Counted from the first letter of the stretch, positions 14,856 through 23,228 are shown. The stretch: 64,000 nucleotides of DNA from Pseudonocardia alni (GCF_002813375.1 NZ_PHUJ01000003.1:310001-374000); one strand, 5' to 3'. Program-made: numbers and translations. The notes: a model not told the origin generated them from the letters alone.

Positions 14856-15290
14856 GTGCCCTCCCTCGACGAGACCGCTGCCCGCGCGCTGCTGACCGGC
14901 GCGCGGGTGGCGCGGCTCGCGACGATCCGCGCCACCGACGGCACCCCGCGCCTGGTGCCGGTCACCTTCGCGCTCGTCGACGGGCTGGTGGTGTCCGCCG
15001 TCGACGACGTCAAGCCCAAGCGGCACCGCCGGCTCGCGCGGCTGCGCGACGTCGAGGCCGACCCACGCGTCGCGTTGCTCGCCGACCACTACGACGACGA
15101 CTGGTCACAGCTGTGGTGGGTGCGCCTGGACGCCACCGCGACGATCCACGACGACGGCGACCTGCACTCCCGCGCCGTCGCGGCCCTGGCCGCCCGGTAC
15201 GCCCCCTACGCCGCCCGGCCACCCGAGGGCCCGGTGCTGGCCCTGACCCCCGTCCGCTGGACCGCCTGGACCGCCACCCCCAGCCCGTGA
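14856..15290 (+). CDS. PPOX class F420-dependent oxidoreductase (TIGR03668-like)
   Basis: 144 residues with the split beta-barrel flavin-binding fold. ARVARLATIRATDGTPRLVPVTFALVDGLVVSAVDDVKPK (residues 16-55) matches the actinobacterial TIGR03668 group, in which members bind coenzyme F420; LWWVRLDATATI is the conserved strand near residue 85. The family includes F420H2-dependent reductases of unknown physiological substrate. GTG start at 14856, 5 nt after the SMP-30 stop. Confidence 0.88.
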   Translation: MPSLDETAARALLTGARVARLATIRATDGTPRLVPVTFALVDGLVVSAVDDVKPKRHRRLARLRDVEADPRVALLADHYDDDWSQLWWVRLDATATIHDDGDLHSRAVAALAARYAPYAARPPEGPVLALTPVRWTAWTATPSP

Positions 15291-15300
15291 GCACAGGCTC

Positions 15301-15358
15301 GCGCGCGGAACCGCTCCCCGCGCGCAGCACGTCGCGCGCGCACCGCGGTCCCGCGCGC
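15301..15358. repeat. Spaced GC-rich inverted repeat between convergent genes
   Basis: GCGCGCGGAACCG (15301-15313) pairs with CGGTCCCGCGCGC (15346-15358) at 12 of 13 positions; two further GCGCGC blocks inside can pair with each other. It lies between the convergent F420 and hydrolase genes and probably acts as a terminator for one or both. A motif TGATCATGGGTCGGG follows at 15366-15380 and recurs near 19653. Confidence 0.5.
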
Positions 15359-15384
15359 GGACGCGTGATCATGGGTCGGGCCGG

Positions 15385-16149
15385 TCAGGGGAGGGTGCGC
15401 AGGAACGCCGTCACCGCCGACAGCGTCTGCTCGGGCAGCTCCAGGTGGGGCTCGTGCCCGCAGGACAGCTCGGTGAGGGTCACCGGTCCCGACGCCCGTT
15501 CGGCGACCGCGTGGACGTGCACGGCGCTGCCGTAGGGGTCGTCGTCGCCCTGGACGGCGAGAACCGGCGCGGTGATCCCGGGCAGGGTGTCGCGGACGTC
15601 CCAGTCGGTGAACTCCTCGGCCAGCCACATGTCGTTCCACCCGCGGAACGCGGCGTCCGGGTCGTCGTGGTGGCGGGCCATCCGGGTGCGGAGGTCGCCG
15701 TCGTCGAACGCGGTGCGCGCCGCCCGGATCGCGGTGAGGGCGAACGGCTCGGTCAGCACGTGCGGGGCGAGCACGACGGCCCCGCTCACCGGCATCGCCG
15801 CGGCCGCGAGCAGCGCGATCGTGGCGCCGTCGGAGTGCCCGACGAGGACGGGTGCGTCCAGGCCGAGCGCGGCGCACAGGGCCGGGACGGTCGTCGTCGC
15901 CTCGGTCGCCATGAAGGCCGTCGTCCGCGGGCTGCGGGGCCGGTCGGAGCGGCCGTGCCCGAGCCGGGAGTACGCGACGGCCCGGCGCCCGGACGCGGCC
16001 GCGACCCGCTCGGGGAACCCACGCCACAGACCGACCGACCCGAGCCCCTCGTGCAGGAACAGCAGCGGCGCACGGTCGTCGCCGGGGTCACCGGTGTCGG
16101 AGTACTCGTGGCGCAGGCCGTCCAGTTCGAGCAGAGACGTCGCAGGCAC
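15385..16149 (-). CDS. Alpha/beta hydrolase
   Basis: 254 residues of the alpha/beta hydrolase fold: LLFLHEGLGSVGLWRGFPERVA (oxyanion region, residues about 29-50), AYSRLGHGRSDRP, the nucleophile elbow VLVGHSDGATIALLAA (Ser near 103), an acid in VLAVQGDDDPYG and a catalytic His in LSCGHEPHLELPEQT near residue 235. Length and motifs suit a small esterase or C-C hydrolase of the MhpC/haloperoxidase type; substrate not predictable. Start GTG 16149 precedes PATSLLELDGLRHEY, a normal N-terminus; longer frames upstream lack support. Confidence 0.88.
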   Translation of the reverse strand: MPATSLLELDGLRHEYSDTGDPGDDRAPLLFLHEGLGSVGLWRGFPERVAAASGRRAVAYSRLGHGRSDRPRSPRTTAFMATEATTTVPALCAALGLDAPVLVGHSDGATIALLAAAAMPVSGAVVLAPHVLTEPFALTAIRAARTAFDDGDLRTRMARHHDDPDAAFRGWNDMWLAEEFTDWDVRDTLPGITAPVLAVQGDDDPYGSAVHVHAVAERASGPVTLTELSCGHEPHLELPEQTLSAVTAFLRTLP

Positions 16150-16351
16150 ATCACGATCGTAGTGCTCGCTGTTGCGCCGTCCGGAACGGTCGTGAAGGCT
16201 CGTTCGCGTGATTCCCGACCTCCGGCTGACGTCGCGTCTGGACGTCGACCTGTGCTGGATGTGGTCGTCCGCCTGTCGTTGACGCCTGCCCGCGTGTCCT
16301 GAAGCCGACCGGGACGCGGAGAGCCGACGACCCCCGAGAGGACGTGCCCCC
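16150..16351. promoter_or_regulatory. Divergent intergenic region, hydrolase / betaine transporter
   Basis: About 200 bp between divergent starts. It has lower GC than the flanks and contains the ribosome binding site GAGAGG 11 nt before the SBP start. I see no convincing operator or riboswitch. Confidence 0.35.
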
Positions 16352-17308
16352 GTGGCCGATCCGCCCGTTGCCGTACCCCGGACCAGGACGGTCCGCCTGG
16401 TCACCGCCCTGCTCGCGGTGCTGCTGGCCGCATCCGGCTGCGCGGCCGCCGGTGCCGACGGCCCGACCGTCCGGCTCGCCCAGTTCCCGTGGAGCGCGGC
16501 GAAGCTGACCAACGCGATCCTCGGTGAGGTCGTCGCGGCCCACCCGGAGCTCGGCGTCGGCCGGCTCAAGACCATCCAGGTCGGACCCGCGACCGCCTGG
16601 GCCGGCGCCCAGCGCGGCGACGTCGACGCCCTCACCGAGGTCGCGATGCCCAACCAGTCCGAGCTGGCCGCGAAGGCGGCGGAACGGATCGAGCTGGTCC
16701 ACCCGACCTACGAAGGCGCCGAGCAGGGCTGGTATGTCCCCAGCTACGCGGTCGAGCCGGGACAGCCGCTCGCCGGGCTGACCAGCGTCACCCAGCTGAA
16801 CGACTACGCCGACGCCCTCGGCAACCGGCTCGTCGACTCCGACCCCAGCTTCCTCACCACCGAGTACAACGCGAAGCGCCTCGCCGGGTACCGGCTGGAC
16901 CTGGAGCAGGTGACCTCCAGCGAGGCCGCGCAGATCGCCGAGCTGCGCCGCGCCTACGAGCGCCGCCAGCCGATCCTGGTCTACCTGTACCGGCCGCACT
17001 ACATCTTCGAGGAGCTCGCGCTGACCAAGCTGACCGAGCCGACCCCGGCCCGCGACGACTGCTACACCACCGGCGACGGCGCCTGCGCCATGCCGGCGTA
17101 CTCGGCCTGGACGGCGGCGAGCCCCGAGCTGGCCCGCACCAGCCCCGGCTTCGCGGCGATGCTGCGCCGCTTCGAGCTGCCGCTGCCCGATGTCGAGCAG
17201 ATGCTCCAGCGGGTCGACGTGGACAACCAGGACGTGGAGGTGGTGGCCCGCGAGTACGTGGCCGCGCACCCGGACCGCGTCCGCCAGTGGGTGGGAGCCG
17301 GAGCATGA
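16352..17308 (+). CDS. Glycine betaine/proline-type ABC transporter substrate-binding lipoprotein
   Basis: 318 residues. A signal peptide VRLVTALLAVLLAASGC ends in the lipobox LAASGC (Cys near residue 30), so the protein is membrane-anchored outside the cell. The mature part is an OpuAC-type periplasmic-binding fold: VRLAQFPWSAAKLTNAILGEVV at the start and VYLYRPHYIFEELALTKLTEP near residues 210-230, with aromatic residues as expected for quaternary-amine binding. The stop overlaps the ATPase start by 4 nt (ATGA). A compatible-solute (betaine, proline or choline) importer is the best reading; the exact ligand is not certain. Confidence 0.9.
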   Translation: MADPPVAVPRTRTVRLVTALLAVLLAASGCAAAGADGPTVRLAQFPWSAAKLTNAILGEVVAAHPELGVGRLKTIQVGPATAWAGAQRGDVDALTEVAMPNQSELAAKAAERIELVHPTYEGAEQGWYVPSYAVEPGQPLAGLTSVTQLNDYADALGNRLVDSDPSFLTTEYNAKRLAGYRLDLEQVTSSEAAQIAELRRAYERRQPILVYLYRPHYIFEELALTKLTEPTPARDDCYTTGDGACAMPAYSAWTAASPELARTSPGFAAMLRRFELPLPDVEQMLQRVDVDNQDVEVVAREYVAAHPDRVRQWVGAGA

Positions 17309-18513
17309 TCGAGGTACGGAACCTGACGAAGGTCTTCGGCGACGGCAAGGCCGCCGACGAGGCCGTGCGGCTGGCCGGCGAGGGACTCGGCCGGCCGGAG
17401 ATCCAGCGCCGCACCGGGGCCACCCTGGCCGTGCACGACGTGTCCTTCGACATCGGCGACGGCGAGCTGTTCGTGATCATGGGCCTGTCCGGCTCCGGCA
17501 AGTCGACGCTGGTCCGGCTGCTGAACCGGCTCATCGAGCCGACCTCGGGCAGCATCGCCGTCGACGGCCGCGAGCTCGGCTCGCTCGGCGCCGCCGACCT
17601 GCGCACGCTGCGCAACGAGCGGATCGCGATGGTGTTCCAGCACTTCGCGCTGCTGCCGCACCGCACCGTGCGGCAGAACGCCGAGTACGGGCTGCAGATC
17701 CGCGGCGTCGACGCCGGCACCCGTCGCGAGAAGGCCGGGTGGGCGCTCGAGCAGGTCGGCCTCGGCGACCGTGCCGACGCGCTGCCCGGCCAGCTCTCGG
17801 GCGGCATGCAGCAGCGCGTCGGGCTGGCGCGGGCGCTGGCCAGCGACACCGATGTGCTGCTGATGGACGAGCCCTACTCCGCGCTCGACCCGCTGATCCG
17901 CCGCGACATGCAGCAGCTGCTCGTCCGTCTGCAGCGGGACCTCAAGAAGACCATCGTGTTCATCACCCACGACCTCAACGAGGCCATGCTGCTCGGTGAC
18001 CGCATCCTGCTGCTCAAGGACGGCCGGCTGGTCCAGGTCGGCACCGGGCCGCAGATCCTGGAGTCCCCGGCCGACGACTACGTCGCCGAGTTCGTCTCCG
18101 ACGTCGACCGCAGCCGGGTGCTCACCGCCGCCGACGTGATCCGCGAGGCCCGCATCACCGTCACCCTCGACGAGCGCCCCGCCGACGTGCTCGTGCGGCT
18201 GGGCAGGGCCGAGGCGACCGGCGCCTACGTCGTCGACGACGGCCACCGCATCCTCGGTGTCGTCCGCGACGACTGGCTCGGCCACGCCGCGGGGCGGGGC
18301 GCCACCGGCATCGACCGGTCCGCCCTGGTCGAGGAGTACCGCACCACCGAACCGGGCCGGCCCCTGATCGACCTGCTGCACCAGGTCGGGCGCAACCCGG
18401 TCCCGCTCGCGGTGGTCGACGACGGCCGCCTCACCGGCGTCGTCCCGCGCGGTGCCGTGCTCGCCGCCCTGTCGACCCACGACGAGGCCACCGCCGACGG
18501 GAGGAACGCCTGA
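17305..18513 (+). CDS. Glycine betaine/proline ABC transporter ATP-binding protein (ProV/OpuAA type)
   Basis: 402 residues. Characteristic of ProV/OpuAA is the N-terminal insert with LGRPEIQRRTGATLAVHDVSF before the Walker A motif GLSGSGKST (residues 60-68). Other ABC motifs: Q-loop VFQHFALLPHRTV, signature LSGGMQQRVGLARAL (about 160-174), Walker B LLMDEPYSALDPLIRR, H-loop ITHD. The C-terminal 120 residues form a CBS-domain pair (TVTLDERPADVLVRL and VPLAVVDDGRLTGVVPRG), which in this family senses ionic strength or nucleotides. ATG 17305 lies in an ATGA overlap with the binding protein gene. Confidence 0.95.
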   Translation: MIEVRNLTKVFGDGKAADEAVRLAGEGLGRPEIQRRTGATLAVHDVSFDIGDGELFVIMGLSGSGKSTLVRLLNRLIEPTSGSIAVDGRELGSLGAADLRTLRNERIAMVFQHFALLPHRTVRQNAEYGLQIRGVDAGTRREKAGWALEQVGLGDRADALPGQLSGGMQQRVGLARALASDTDVLLMDEPYSALDPLIRRDMQQLLVRLQRDLKKTIVFITHDLNEAMLLGDRILLLKDGRLVQVGTGPQILESPADDYVAEFVSDVDRSRVLTAADVIREARITVTLDERPADVLVRLGRAEATGAYVVDDGHRILGVVRDDWLGHAAGRGATGIDRSALVEEYRTTEPGRPLIDLLHQVGRNPVPLAVVDDGRLTGVVPRGAVLAALSTHDEATADGRNA

Positions 18514-19448
18514 TGCCCAGGTTCGAGTTCGGGAGCTACGTCGAGGCGTTCATCCTCTGGCTGCTGCAGAACGCCGGGGTCGTGTTCGACGCCGTCGGGG
18601 TCGCGATCACCGCGGTCGTCGAGGCGGTGACCTCGATCTTCACCGCCCCGGTGTGGTGGGTCTGGCTGCTGCTGCTCGTGGCGCTCGCGCTGCTCGTGCG
18701 CGGGGTCGGGTTCGCGGTGTTCACCCTGGTCGGCTTCTCCCTCGTGTCCTCGTTCGACCTGTGGACCGAGACGATGGAGACCTTCGGCCTGGTGCTCGTC
18801 GCGGCGCTGATCGCGGTGGCGATCGGTGTGCCGCTGGGCATCTGGGCCGCCCGCAGCCGCGCGGCGAGCCGGACGCTGCGCCCGGTCCTCGACCTGGCAC
18901 AGACGGTCCCGGCGTTCGTCTACCTGATCCCGGTGGTGCTGCTGTTCGGCATCGGCGTGGTGCCGGGCGTCGTCGCGACGATCGTGTTCTCGATCGCGCC
19001 CGCGGTCCGGCTCACCGAGCTGGGCATCCGGGGCGTCGACGGCGAGGTCGTCGAGGCCGCGCACGCCTTCGGGGCCCACCCCCGCCAGATCCTGCGCGAG
19101 GTGCAGCTGCCGATGGCGCTGCCGTCGATCATGGCCGGCGTCAACCAGGTGATCATGCTGGCGCTGTCCATGGTGGTCGTCGCGGGCCTCGCCGGTGCCG
19201 ACGGGCTGGGCACGACGGTGGTCAGCGCGGTCACCCAGCTCGACATCGCGACCGGCGTCGAGGGCGGGCTCGCCGTCGTCATCGTGGCGATCTTCCTCGA
19301 CCGGTTCACCTCGGCACTGGCCGAGCGCCCCGAAGGGAGCCTGCTCGCGAAGCTGCGCGCCCGTCGCCCGCAGAAGGCCGCGGCGCCGGCCGCGGAGCGC
19401 ACGTCCCCGGCTCCGGCCGGTTCGGCGGTCACCGGCGCGAACGCCTGA
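18513..19448 (+). CDS. Glycine betaine/proline ABC transporter permease (ProW/OpuAB type)
   Basis: 311 residues with about seven membrane segments. The EAA loop is EVVEAAHAFGAHPRQILREVQLPMALPSIMAG (residues about 178-209), and the pattern VPAFVYLIPVVLLFGIGVVPGV is typical of ProW. The cytoplasmic C-terminus (ERPEGSLLAKLRARRPQK...) is Ala/Pro-rich. The ATG overlaps the TGA of the ATPase by one base (TGATG). With the preceding two genes it forms a complete single-permease compatible-solute importer. Confidence 0.94.
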   Translation: MPRFEFGSYVEAFILWLLQNAGVVFDAVGVAITAVVEAVTSIFTAPVWWVWLLLLVALALLVRGVGFAVFTLVGFSLVSSFDLWTETMETFGLVLVAALIAVAIGVPLGIWAARSRAASRTLRPVLDLAQTVPAFVYLIPVVLLFGIGVVPGVVATIVFSIAPAVRLTELGIRGVDGEVVEAAHAFGAHPRQILREVQLPMALPSIMAGVNQVIMLALSMVVVAGLAGADGLGTTVVSAVTQLDIATGVEGGLAVVIVAIFLDRFTSALAERPEGSLLAKLRARRPQKAAAPAAERTSPAPAGSAVTGANA

Positions 19449-20021
19449 GCGACGTCCGCCCGGCATCGGCGCCGGTCGGCCCTGTGAGGTGCCGTGCGAG
19501 CGTCCGGCGTCCGCACCGCATCCCCGCGGTCCGGCCGGCTCCGCGGTGTACCCGGACGCCCGGCCGGACGTCGCCTCGGCTCGACCGGCGCCGGAAGATC
19601 ACCGGTTGTGGAGCGATCCGTTCACGACGCGGGCCTCATCCTCCACAACCGGTGATCATGGTCGGGTGGCGCGAGGCGGGGACCGGCGTGGTGGCCGGAC
19701 CGTCTGCGGCACGGCCGGTCACGGTGTCGGTGGCCCGGCACCTGCGGGTCGGTCGGCGTCGGGCTCGCGGACGGGCAGACCCCGGACGAGGACGTCCAGG
19801 ACGACCGCGAAGCGCGGTGTCCGCGTGCCGGGGTGCTGGGCGTTCCCGCCGCCGGCCGGCCGGCCGTGCACGTGACGAAGATCTGCCGGCCCTGCCCGGC
19901 CGTCGCGTCGCCGGCGCCGTCGCGGACGAGCGCCGTGACCCGAGCCAGGCCGACGCCGACCACGCCCGGCTGCTGACCTCGCTGCTCCGATCCGTCCGCG
20001 GGTCGGGCGCCGCGCCCTGGG
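19449..20021. other. 570-bp stretch without a convincing gene
   Basis: Between the permease stop and the canonical end of the YjbR-like gene. It contains a long inverted repeat (separate entry) and low-complexity CCGGCCGG runs. A minus-strand frame continues through it from the YjbR-like gene, but the residues are Arg/Pro/Ala-rich with no family pattern, and I treat it as non-coding. Confidence 0.5.
19597..19657. repeat. Long perfect inverted repeat (17-bp arms)
   Basis: GATCACCGGTTGTGGAG (19597-19613) and its exact reverse complement (19641-19657) flank a 27-nt loop. It lies 148 bp after the permease gene and could be a terminator, but the arms are less GC-rich than surroundings, unlike the other hairpins here. 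Directly after it the motif TGATCATGGTCGGG (19653-19666) resembles one at 15366-15380. Confidence 0.6.
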
Positions 20022-20412
20022 TCAGCTGTCGAGCCGGCCGGCCGGCCGGCCGGGCCGGGGCCACGCACCGCCACGCGTCGGTCACGATCTCGGTGATCTC
20101 GTCGCGGTCGGCGGCGGCGTCGCCGGTGCCGTCGAGCACCACCCCGAGCCAACCGCGGTGCCCGACGTAGGCGGGCCGGAAGAACCGGGCCGGGTCCTCG
20201 GCGACCAGCTCGGCTTGCACGCCCGGCGCCGCGGCGCACCAGAACGCCAGGTGCGGGTGGCCGTGGTGGTTCCCGGCGTAGGAGACGAACATCCTCCGCA
20301 CGAACCACGACGGCGACCCGTGGCTCTGCTTCTCGGTCACCTCGGGCAGGGACAGGCAGATCTCCCGCAGCCACGGCAGCGGGTCGGCGGGGTCCGGGTG
20401 GCGTGCGGTCAC
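20022..20412 (-). CDS. MmcQ/YjbR family protein, apparent frameshift near 3' end
   Basis: Starts with GTG 20412 (4-nt GTGA overlap with the VOC gene). LREICLSLPEVTEKQSHGSPSWFVRRMFVSYAG (residues about 15-47) and PARFFRPAYVGHRGWLGVVLDG are clear MmcQ/YjbR (CyaY-like fold, possible DNA-binding) signatures. The family normally ends soon after DAxRxVAPxR. Here the frame instead passes through a (CCGG)5 run at 20034-20053 and stays open into a non-family Arg/Pro-rich tail until 19636. Removing one 4-bp unit would give VAPARPAGRLDS and a stop at 20022-20024, the expected length (about 128 residues). Either a sequencing error or a true repeat expansion; coordinates given are for the canonical length. 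Confidence 0.72.
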
Positions 20413-20801
20413 GGGCGCCCCGCGGACGGCCGGTAGGTTCCCACGCTCCACGTGTTGCCCTCCGGGTCGGCGACGGCGCACTCGCGCGAACCGTAGTCCT
20501 GGTCGACCGGCGCCATGGTGATCTCCGCGCCCGCGGCGGCCGCGCGGGCGTGCACCGCGTCCGGGTCGTCGCAGGTCAGGTAGACCACGGTCCGACCGGT
20601 GTCGAAGCGGTCGCCCCCGGCGCGGCGCGGTCCGATCAGCACGACGCCGGTGTCGGCGCCGTCGTCCCAGGCGAGCTCGGCGTGGGCGACCTCGCCGTCG
20701 TCGCCGGTGTGGACGGCGACCTCCCGGAAGCCGAGCGCCGTGGTGAGGAATGCGATGGCGGCGCGGGGGTCGTCGTAGCGGAGGGTCGGGTGGATGCTCA
20801 T
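20409..20801 (-). CDS. VOC family protein (glyoxalase/bleomycin resistance fold)
   Basis: 130 residues. MSIHPTLRYDDPRAAIAFLTTALGFREV opens a single VOC module; ELAWDDGADTGVVLIGP, VYLTCDDPDAVHARAAAAGAEI and DYGSRECAVADPEGNTWSVGTY follow in the standard order. The DYGSRE...DPEGNxWSxG ending is that of the YdeM/PhnB-like actinobacterial VOC proteins. ATG 20801 overlaps the AraC stop by 4 nt (ATGA) and its own stop overlaps the YjbR start by 4 nt. Function unknown; member of a three-gene AraC-VOC-YjbR operon. Confidence 0.9.
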   Translation of the reverse strand: MSIHPTLRYDDPRAAIAFLTTALGFREVAVHTGDDGEVAHAELAWDDGADTGVVLIGPRRAGGDRFDTGRTVVYLTCDDPDAVHARAAAAGAEITMAPVDQDYGSRECAVADPEGNTWSVGTYRPSAGRP

Positions 20802-21628
20802 GACGAACCATCCTGACCGGGACGCGGCGGTGCGTCGTGAAGGAATGGGAACTGTTCGGCGCGGAATGCGGCGGGTGAGATCCCCGCGAGCGCCCGGAAC
20901 TCGCGGGAGAGGTGGGGCTGGTCGGCGTAGCCGCACTCGGCGGCGACGAGCGCGAGCGGGTCCCGCCCGCCCCCGACCAGCTCCGCGGCGCGCGCGAAGC
21001 GCAGCACCCGGCGGACGGTGCCGGGGGCGAGACCGACCTGGGTCCGGAACCGGGACTGCAGGTGGCGGCGGCTCCAGCCGGTCTCGGCGGCCAGCTCCGC
21101 GACGCCGACCCGGCCCGCGGTCGCGCTGAGCCGGTCCCAGGCGTAGCGCACCTCGGGTGCGGGGAGGCGTGCCCGGTCGTCCAGGAGCCGGTCCGCGAGC
21201 AGTCCGCTGACCAGGTCGAATCGGCCGTCCCAGGTGGGCTCGGCGGCCAGGCGGGCGGGCAGCGCGGCGAGCACGGGGTCGTCGAGCTCGTCGAGGCGGG
21301 GCACCGTGCCGCCGGGCAGCGCCCGCCCGCCGAGGAGGGTGTAGGTCGCCGCCGGGGTCAGGTCCACCTGCACCCCGGCCTGCGGGCCGGTGAACTCGGT
21401 CAGCACCCAGGTGTCGCTCAGGCCGCCGACGAACGCGGCCGCCGCCGCGGTCCCGACGGCCGGCCCGGACAGCGTCAGCGGGTGCAGCCCCAGGATCAGC
21501 GCGGTCCCGGCGGACGGCGGCTGGCGGCGACGCAGGGGAGCGGCGGCGTGCTCGCGGTAGCCGAGGTAGCGCAGCACGTGCGCGCGCAGTGCGGCGGGCG
21601 GACGCCCCGGCACGTACTCGGCGGACAT
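20798..21628 (-). CDS. AraC family transcriptional regulator
   Basis: 276 residues. The N-terminal part starts MSAEYVPGRPPAALRAHVLRYLGYREHA, as in AraC proteins with a DUF6597-like sensor, and the C-terminal domain has the two HTH units GVAELAAETGWSRRHLQSRFRTQVG (about residues 175-199) and LALVAAECGYADQPHLSREFRALAGISPAAFR (about 222-253) with the typical GYADQPHLSREF. ATG 21628 gives a standard N-terminus. It is the first gene of the operon with the VOC and YjbR proteins and follows lysE-like by 23 bp, though lysE has its own divergent regulator. Confidence 0.92.
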   Translation of the reverse strand: MSAEYVPGRPPAALRAHVLRYLGYREHAAAPLRRRQPPSAGTALILGLHPLTLSGPAVGTAAAAAFVGGLSDTWVLTEFTGPQAGVQVDLTPAATYTLLGGRALPGGTVPRLDELDDPVLAALPARLAAEPTWDGRFDLVSGLLADRLLDDRARLPAPEVRYAWDRLSATAGRVGVAELAAETGWSRRHLQSRFRTQVGLAPGTVRRVLRFARAAELVGGGRDPLALVAAECGYADQPHLSREFRALAGISPAAFRAEQFPFLHDAPPRPGQDGSS

Positions 21629-21651
21629 GGACGAGGTTGTACCCCCACTCC

Positions 21652-22248
21652 TCACCCGGCGGCCAGCGCGACCGCGAGGCCGAGCATCACCGTGGCGACC
21701 ACGCCGTCGAGCACCCGCCACCCCGTCGGCCGGGCGAACAGCCCGGCGAGCCGCGCCGCGCCGAAGCCGAGCCCGGAGAACCAGGTCAGGCTGGCCACGA
21801 CCACCCCGGCGCCGAACGCCCACCGGCCGTCGTCGCCGTGCGCAGCGGCCAGCGACCCGAGCACCAGCAGGTCCAGCATCATGTGCGGGTTCAGGAAGGT
21901 CAGTGCGGCGGCGCTCCCCAGGACGGGAACGAGCGGCCGCGCCGCGCCGCGGACGTCGGTGTCGAGACCGGCGGGACGCAGGGCGCGCCGCAGCGCCAGC
22001 AGGCCGTAGCCGGTCAGCCACGCGACGCCGCCCCAGCGCACCACCTCGACCAGGCCCGGCACCCGGTCGACGACCAGCCCGACGCCCGCGACCGCCGCGG
22101 TCACCAGCACCAGGTCGGCCAGCACGCAGAACACCACCACCGCCGGGACGTGCTCATGTCGCAGCCCCTGCCGCAGCACGAACGCGTTCTGTGCCCCGAT
22201 CGCCGCGATCAGCGACAGTCCCGTCCCGAATCCCGCCAGCACACTCAC
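21652..22248 (-). CDS. lysE: LysE/ArgO family amino acid exporter
   Basis: 198 residues with six predicted membrane segments. The LysE hallmark LSLIAAIGAQNAFVLRQGLR is at residues 12-31; LTFLNPHMMLDLLVLGS near 115-131 is the conserved NPxxxLD region. The family exports lysine and arginine across the cytoplasmic membrane. Start GTG 22248 gives the normal N-terminus VSVLAGFGTGLSLIAAIG. A LysG-type LysR activator is divergent 75 bp away, the classical lysEG arrangement of Corynebacterium, in which LysG with intracellular lysine or arginine activates lysE. Confidence 0.93.
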   Translation of the reverse strand: MSVLAGFGTGLSLIAAIGAQNAFVLRQGLRHEHVPAVVVFCVLADLVLVTAAVAGVGLVVDRVPGLVEVVRWGGVAWLTGYGLLALRRALRPAGLDTDVRGAARPLVPVLGSAAALTFLNPHMMLDLLVLGSLAAAHGDDGRWAFGAGVVVASLTWFSGLGFGAARLAGLFARPTGWRVLDGVVATVMLGLAVALAAG

Positions 22249-22323
22249 GTCACCGACGCTAGGCCGACCGCGCCAGGAAGACGTCAGCAACTGAAAGAAC
22301 GTCATGAACTGTAGAATCGCTTC
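22249..22323. promoter_or_regulatory. lysE-lysG divergent promoter region
   Basis: 75 bp with locally lower GC (CAGCAACTGAAAGAACGTCA and ACTGTAGAATCGC). TGTAGAAT just before the regulator ATG resembles a -10 element. LysR-type activators bind such a shared region; I cannot assign the exact T-N11-A site with confidence. Confidence 0.5.
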
Positions 22324-23217
22324 ATGTACGACCGGGAGCGGCTCGCCACCCTGAGCGCCGTGGTGGAGGAGGGTGGGTTCGACGCCGCCGCCGCGCGGCT
22401 GTCCATCACGCCGTCCGCGGTGTCCCAGCGGATCAAGGCCCTGGAACGGCAGGCGCGCCGGATCCTGGTGCGCCGCACGCGCCCCTGCGTCGCCACCGAG
22501 GAGGGCGCCGCGCTGCTGCGGCTCGCCCGCCAGATCGCGGTGCTCGAGGGGGAGGTCGAGGCCGGTTTCGGCAGCGCCGACACCGCGGGCACGCACCTGC
22601 CGATCGCGGTGAACGCGGACTCGGTGACCCACTGGTTCCTGTCCGCGGTGGTCCCGCTGGCCGCCCGGTACGGGGTCCGGCTGGACCTGCACGTCGACGA
22701 CGAGCAGCACACCGCGGCCCTGCTCCGGGAGGGCTCGGTGGTCGGGGCGGTCACGACGTCGTCCGCGCCGGTGCAGGGCTGCACGGTCCGGCCGCTGGGC
22801 GCGACCCGCTACCGGCCCGTCGCCGCCCGGCCGGTGTACGACCGGTGGTTCGCCGGGCGGGACCCGGCCGAGGCGTTCCCGCTCGCCCCGCGGGTCGACT
22901 TCGGGCCGAAGGACCGGTTGCAGACGCGGTTCGTCCGCGGGCTCACCCACCGGCCGTGCACCGGCCCGGCGCACCGGGTGCCCGCCGCCGACGGCTACCA
23001 CGACGCGATCCGTGCGGGTCTGGGCTGGGGGATGTTCACCGACGGCCCGGCCCGGGAGGCCGCGGCCGCCGGGCGGCTCGTGCTGCTCGACGCCGAGCGC
23101 CACCTCGACGTCCCGCTGTACTGGCAGCACTGGAAGCTCAGCACCACGGTGCTCGACGCACTCACCGAGTCGGTGTGCGCGGCGGCGGCGACGATCCTGG
23201 TGCCGCCGGCCCGCTGA
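22324..23217 (+). CDS. lysG: LysR family regulator, ArgP/LysG type
   Basis: 297 residues. N-terminal winged HTH: LATLSAVVEEGGFDAAAARLSITPSAVSQRIKALERQ (residues 8-44), with the SAVSQRIKALE recognition helix of the ArgP/IciA/LysG subgroup. The effector domain contains LPIAVNADSVTHWFLSAV (about 97-114) and the ArgP-type LPLVHRVPAADGYHDAIRAGLGWGM-like stretch HRVPAADGYHDAIRAGLGWG. Function: activates the divergent lysE when basic amino acids accumulate. Length is normal. Symbol assigned by gene pairing and subgroup. Confidence 0.92.
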   Translation: MYDRERLATLSAVVEEGGFDAAAARLSITPSAVSQRIKALERQARRILVRRTRPCVATEEGAALLRLARQIAVLEGEVEAGFGSADTAGTHLPIAVNADSVTHWFLSAVVPLAARYGVRLDLHVDDEQHTAALLREGSVVGAVTTSSAPVQGCTVRPLGATRYRPVAARPVYDRWFAGRDPAEAFPLAPRVDFGPKDRLQTRFVRGLTHRPCTGPAHRVPAADGYHDAIRAGLGWGMFTDGPAREAAAAGRLVLLDAERHLDVPLYWQHWKLSTTVLDALTESVCAAAATILVPPAR

Positions 23218-23228
23218 CCCGGGAGGTC

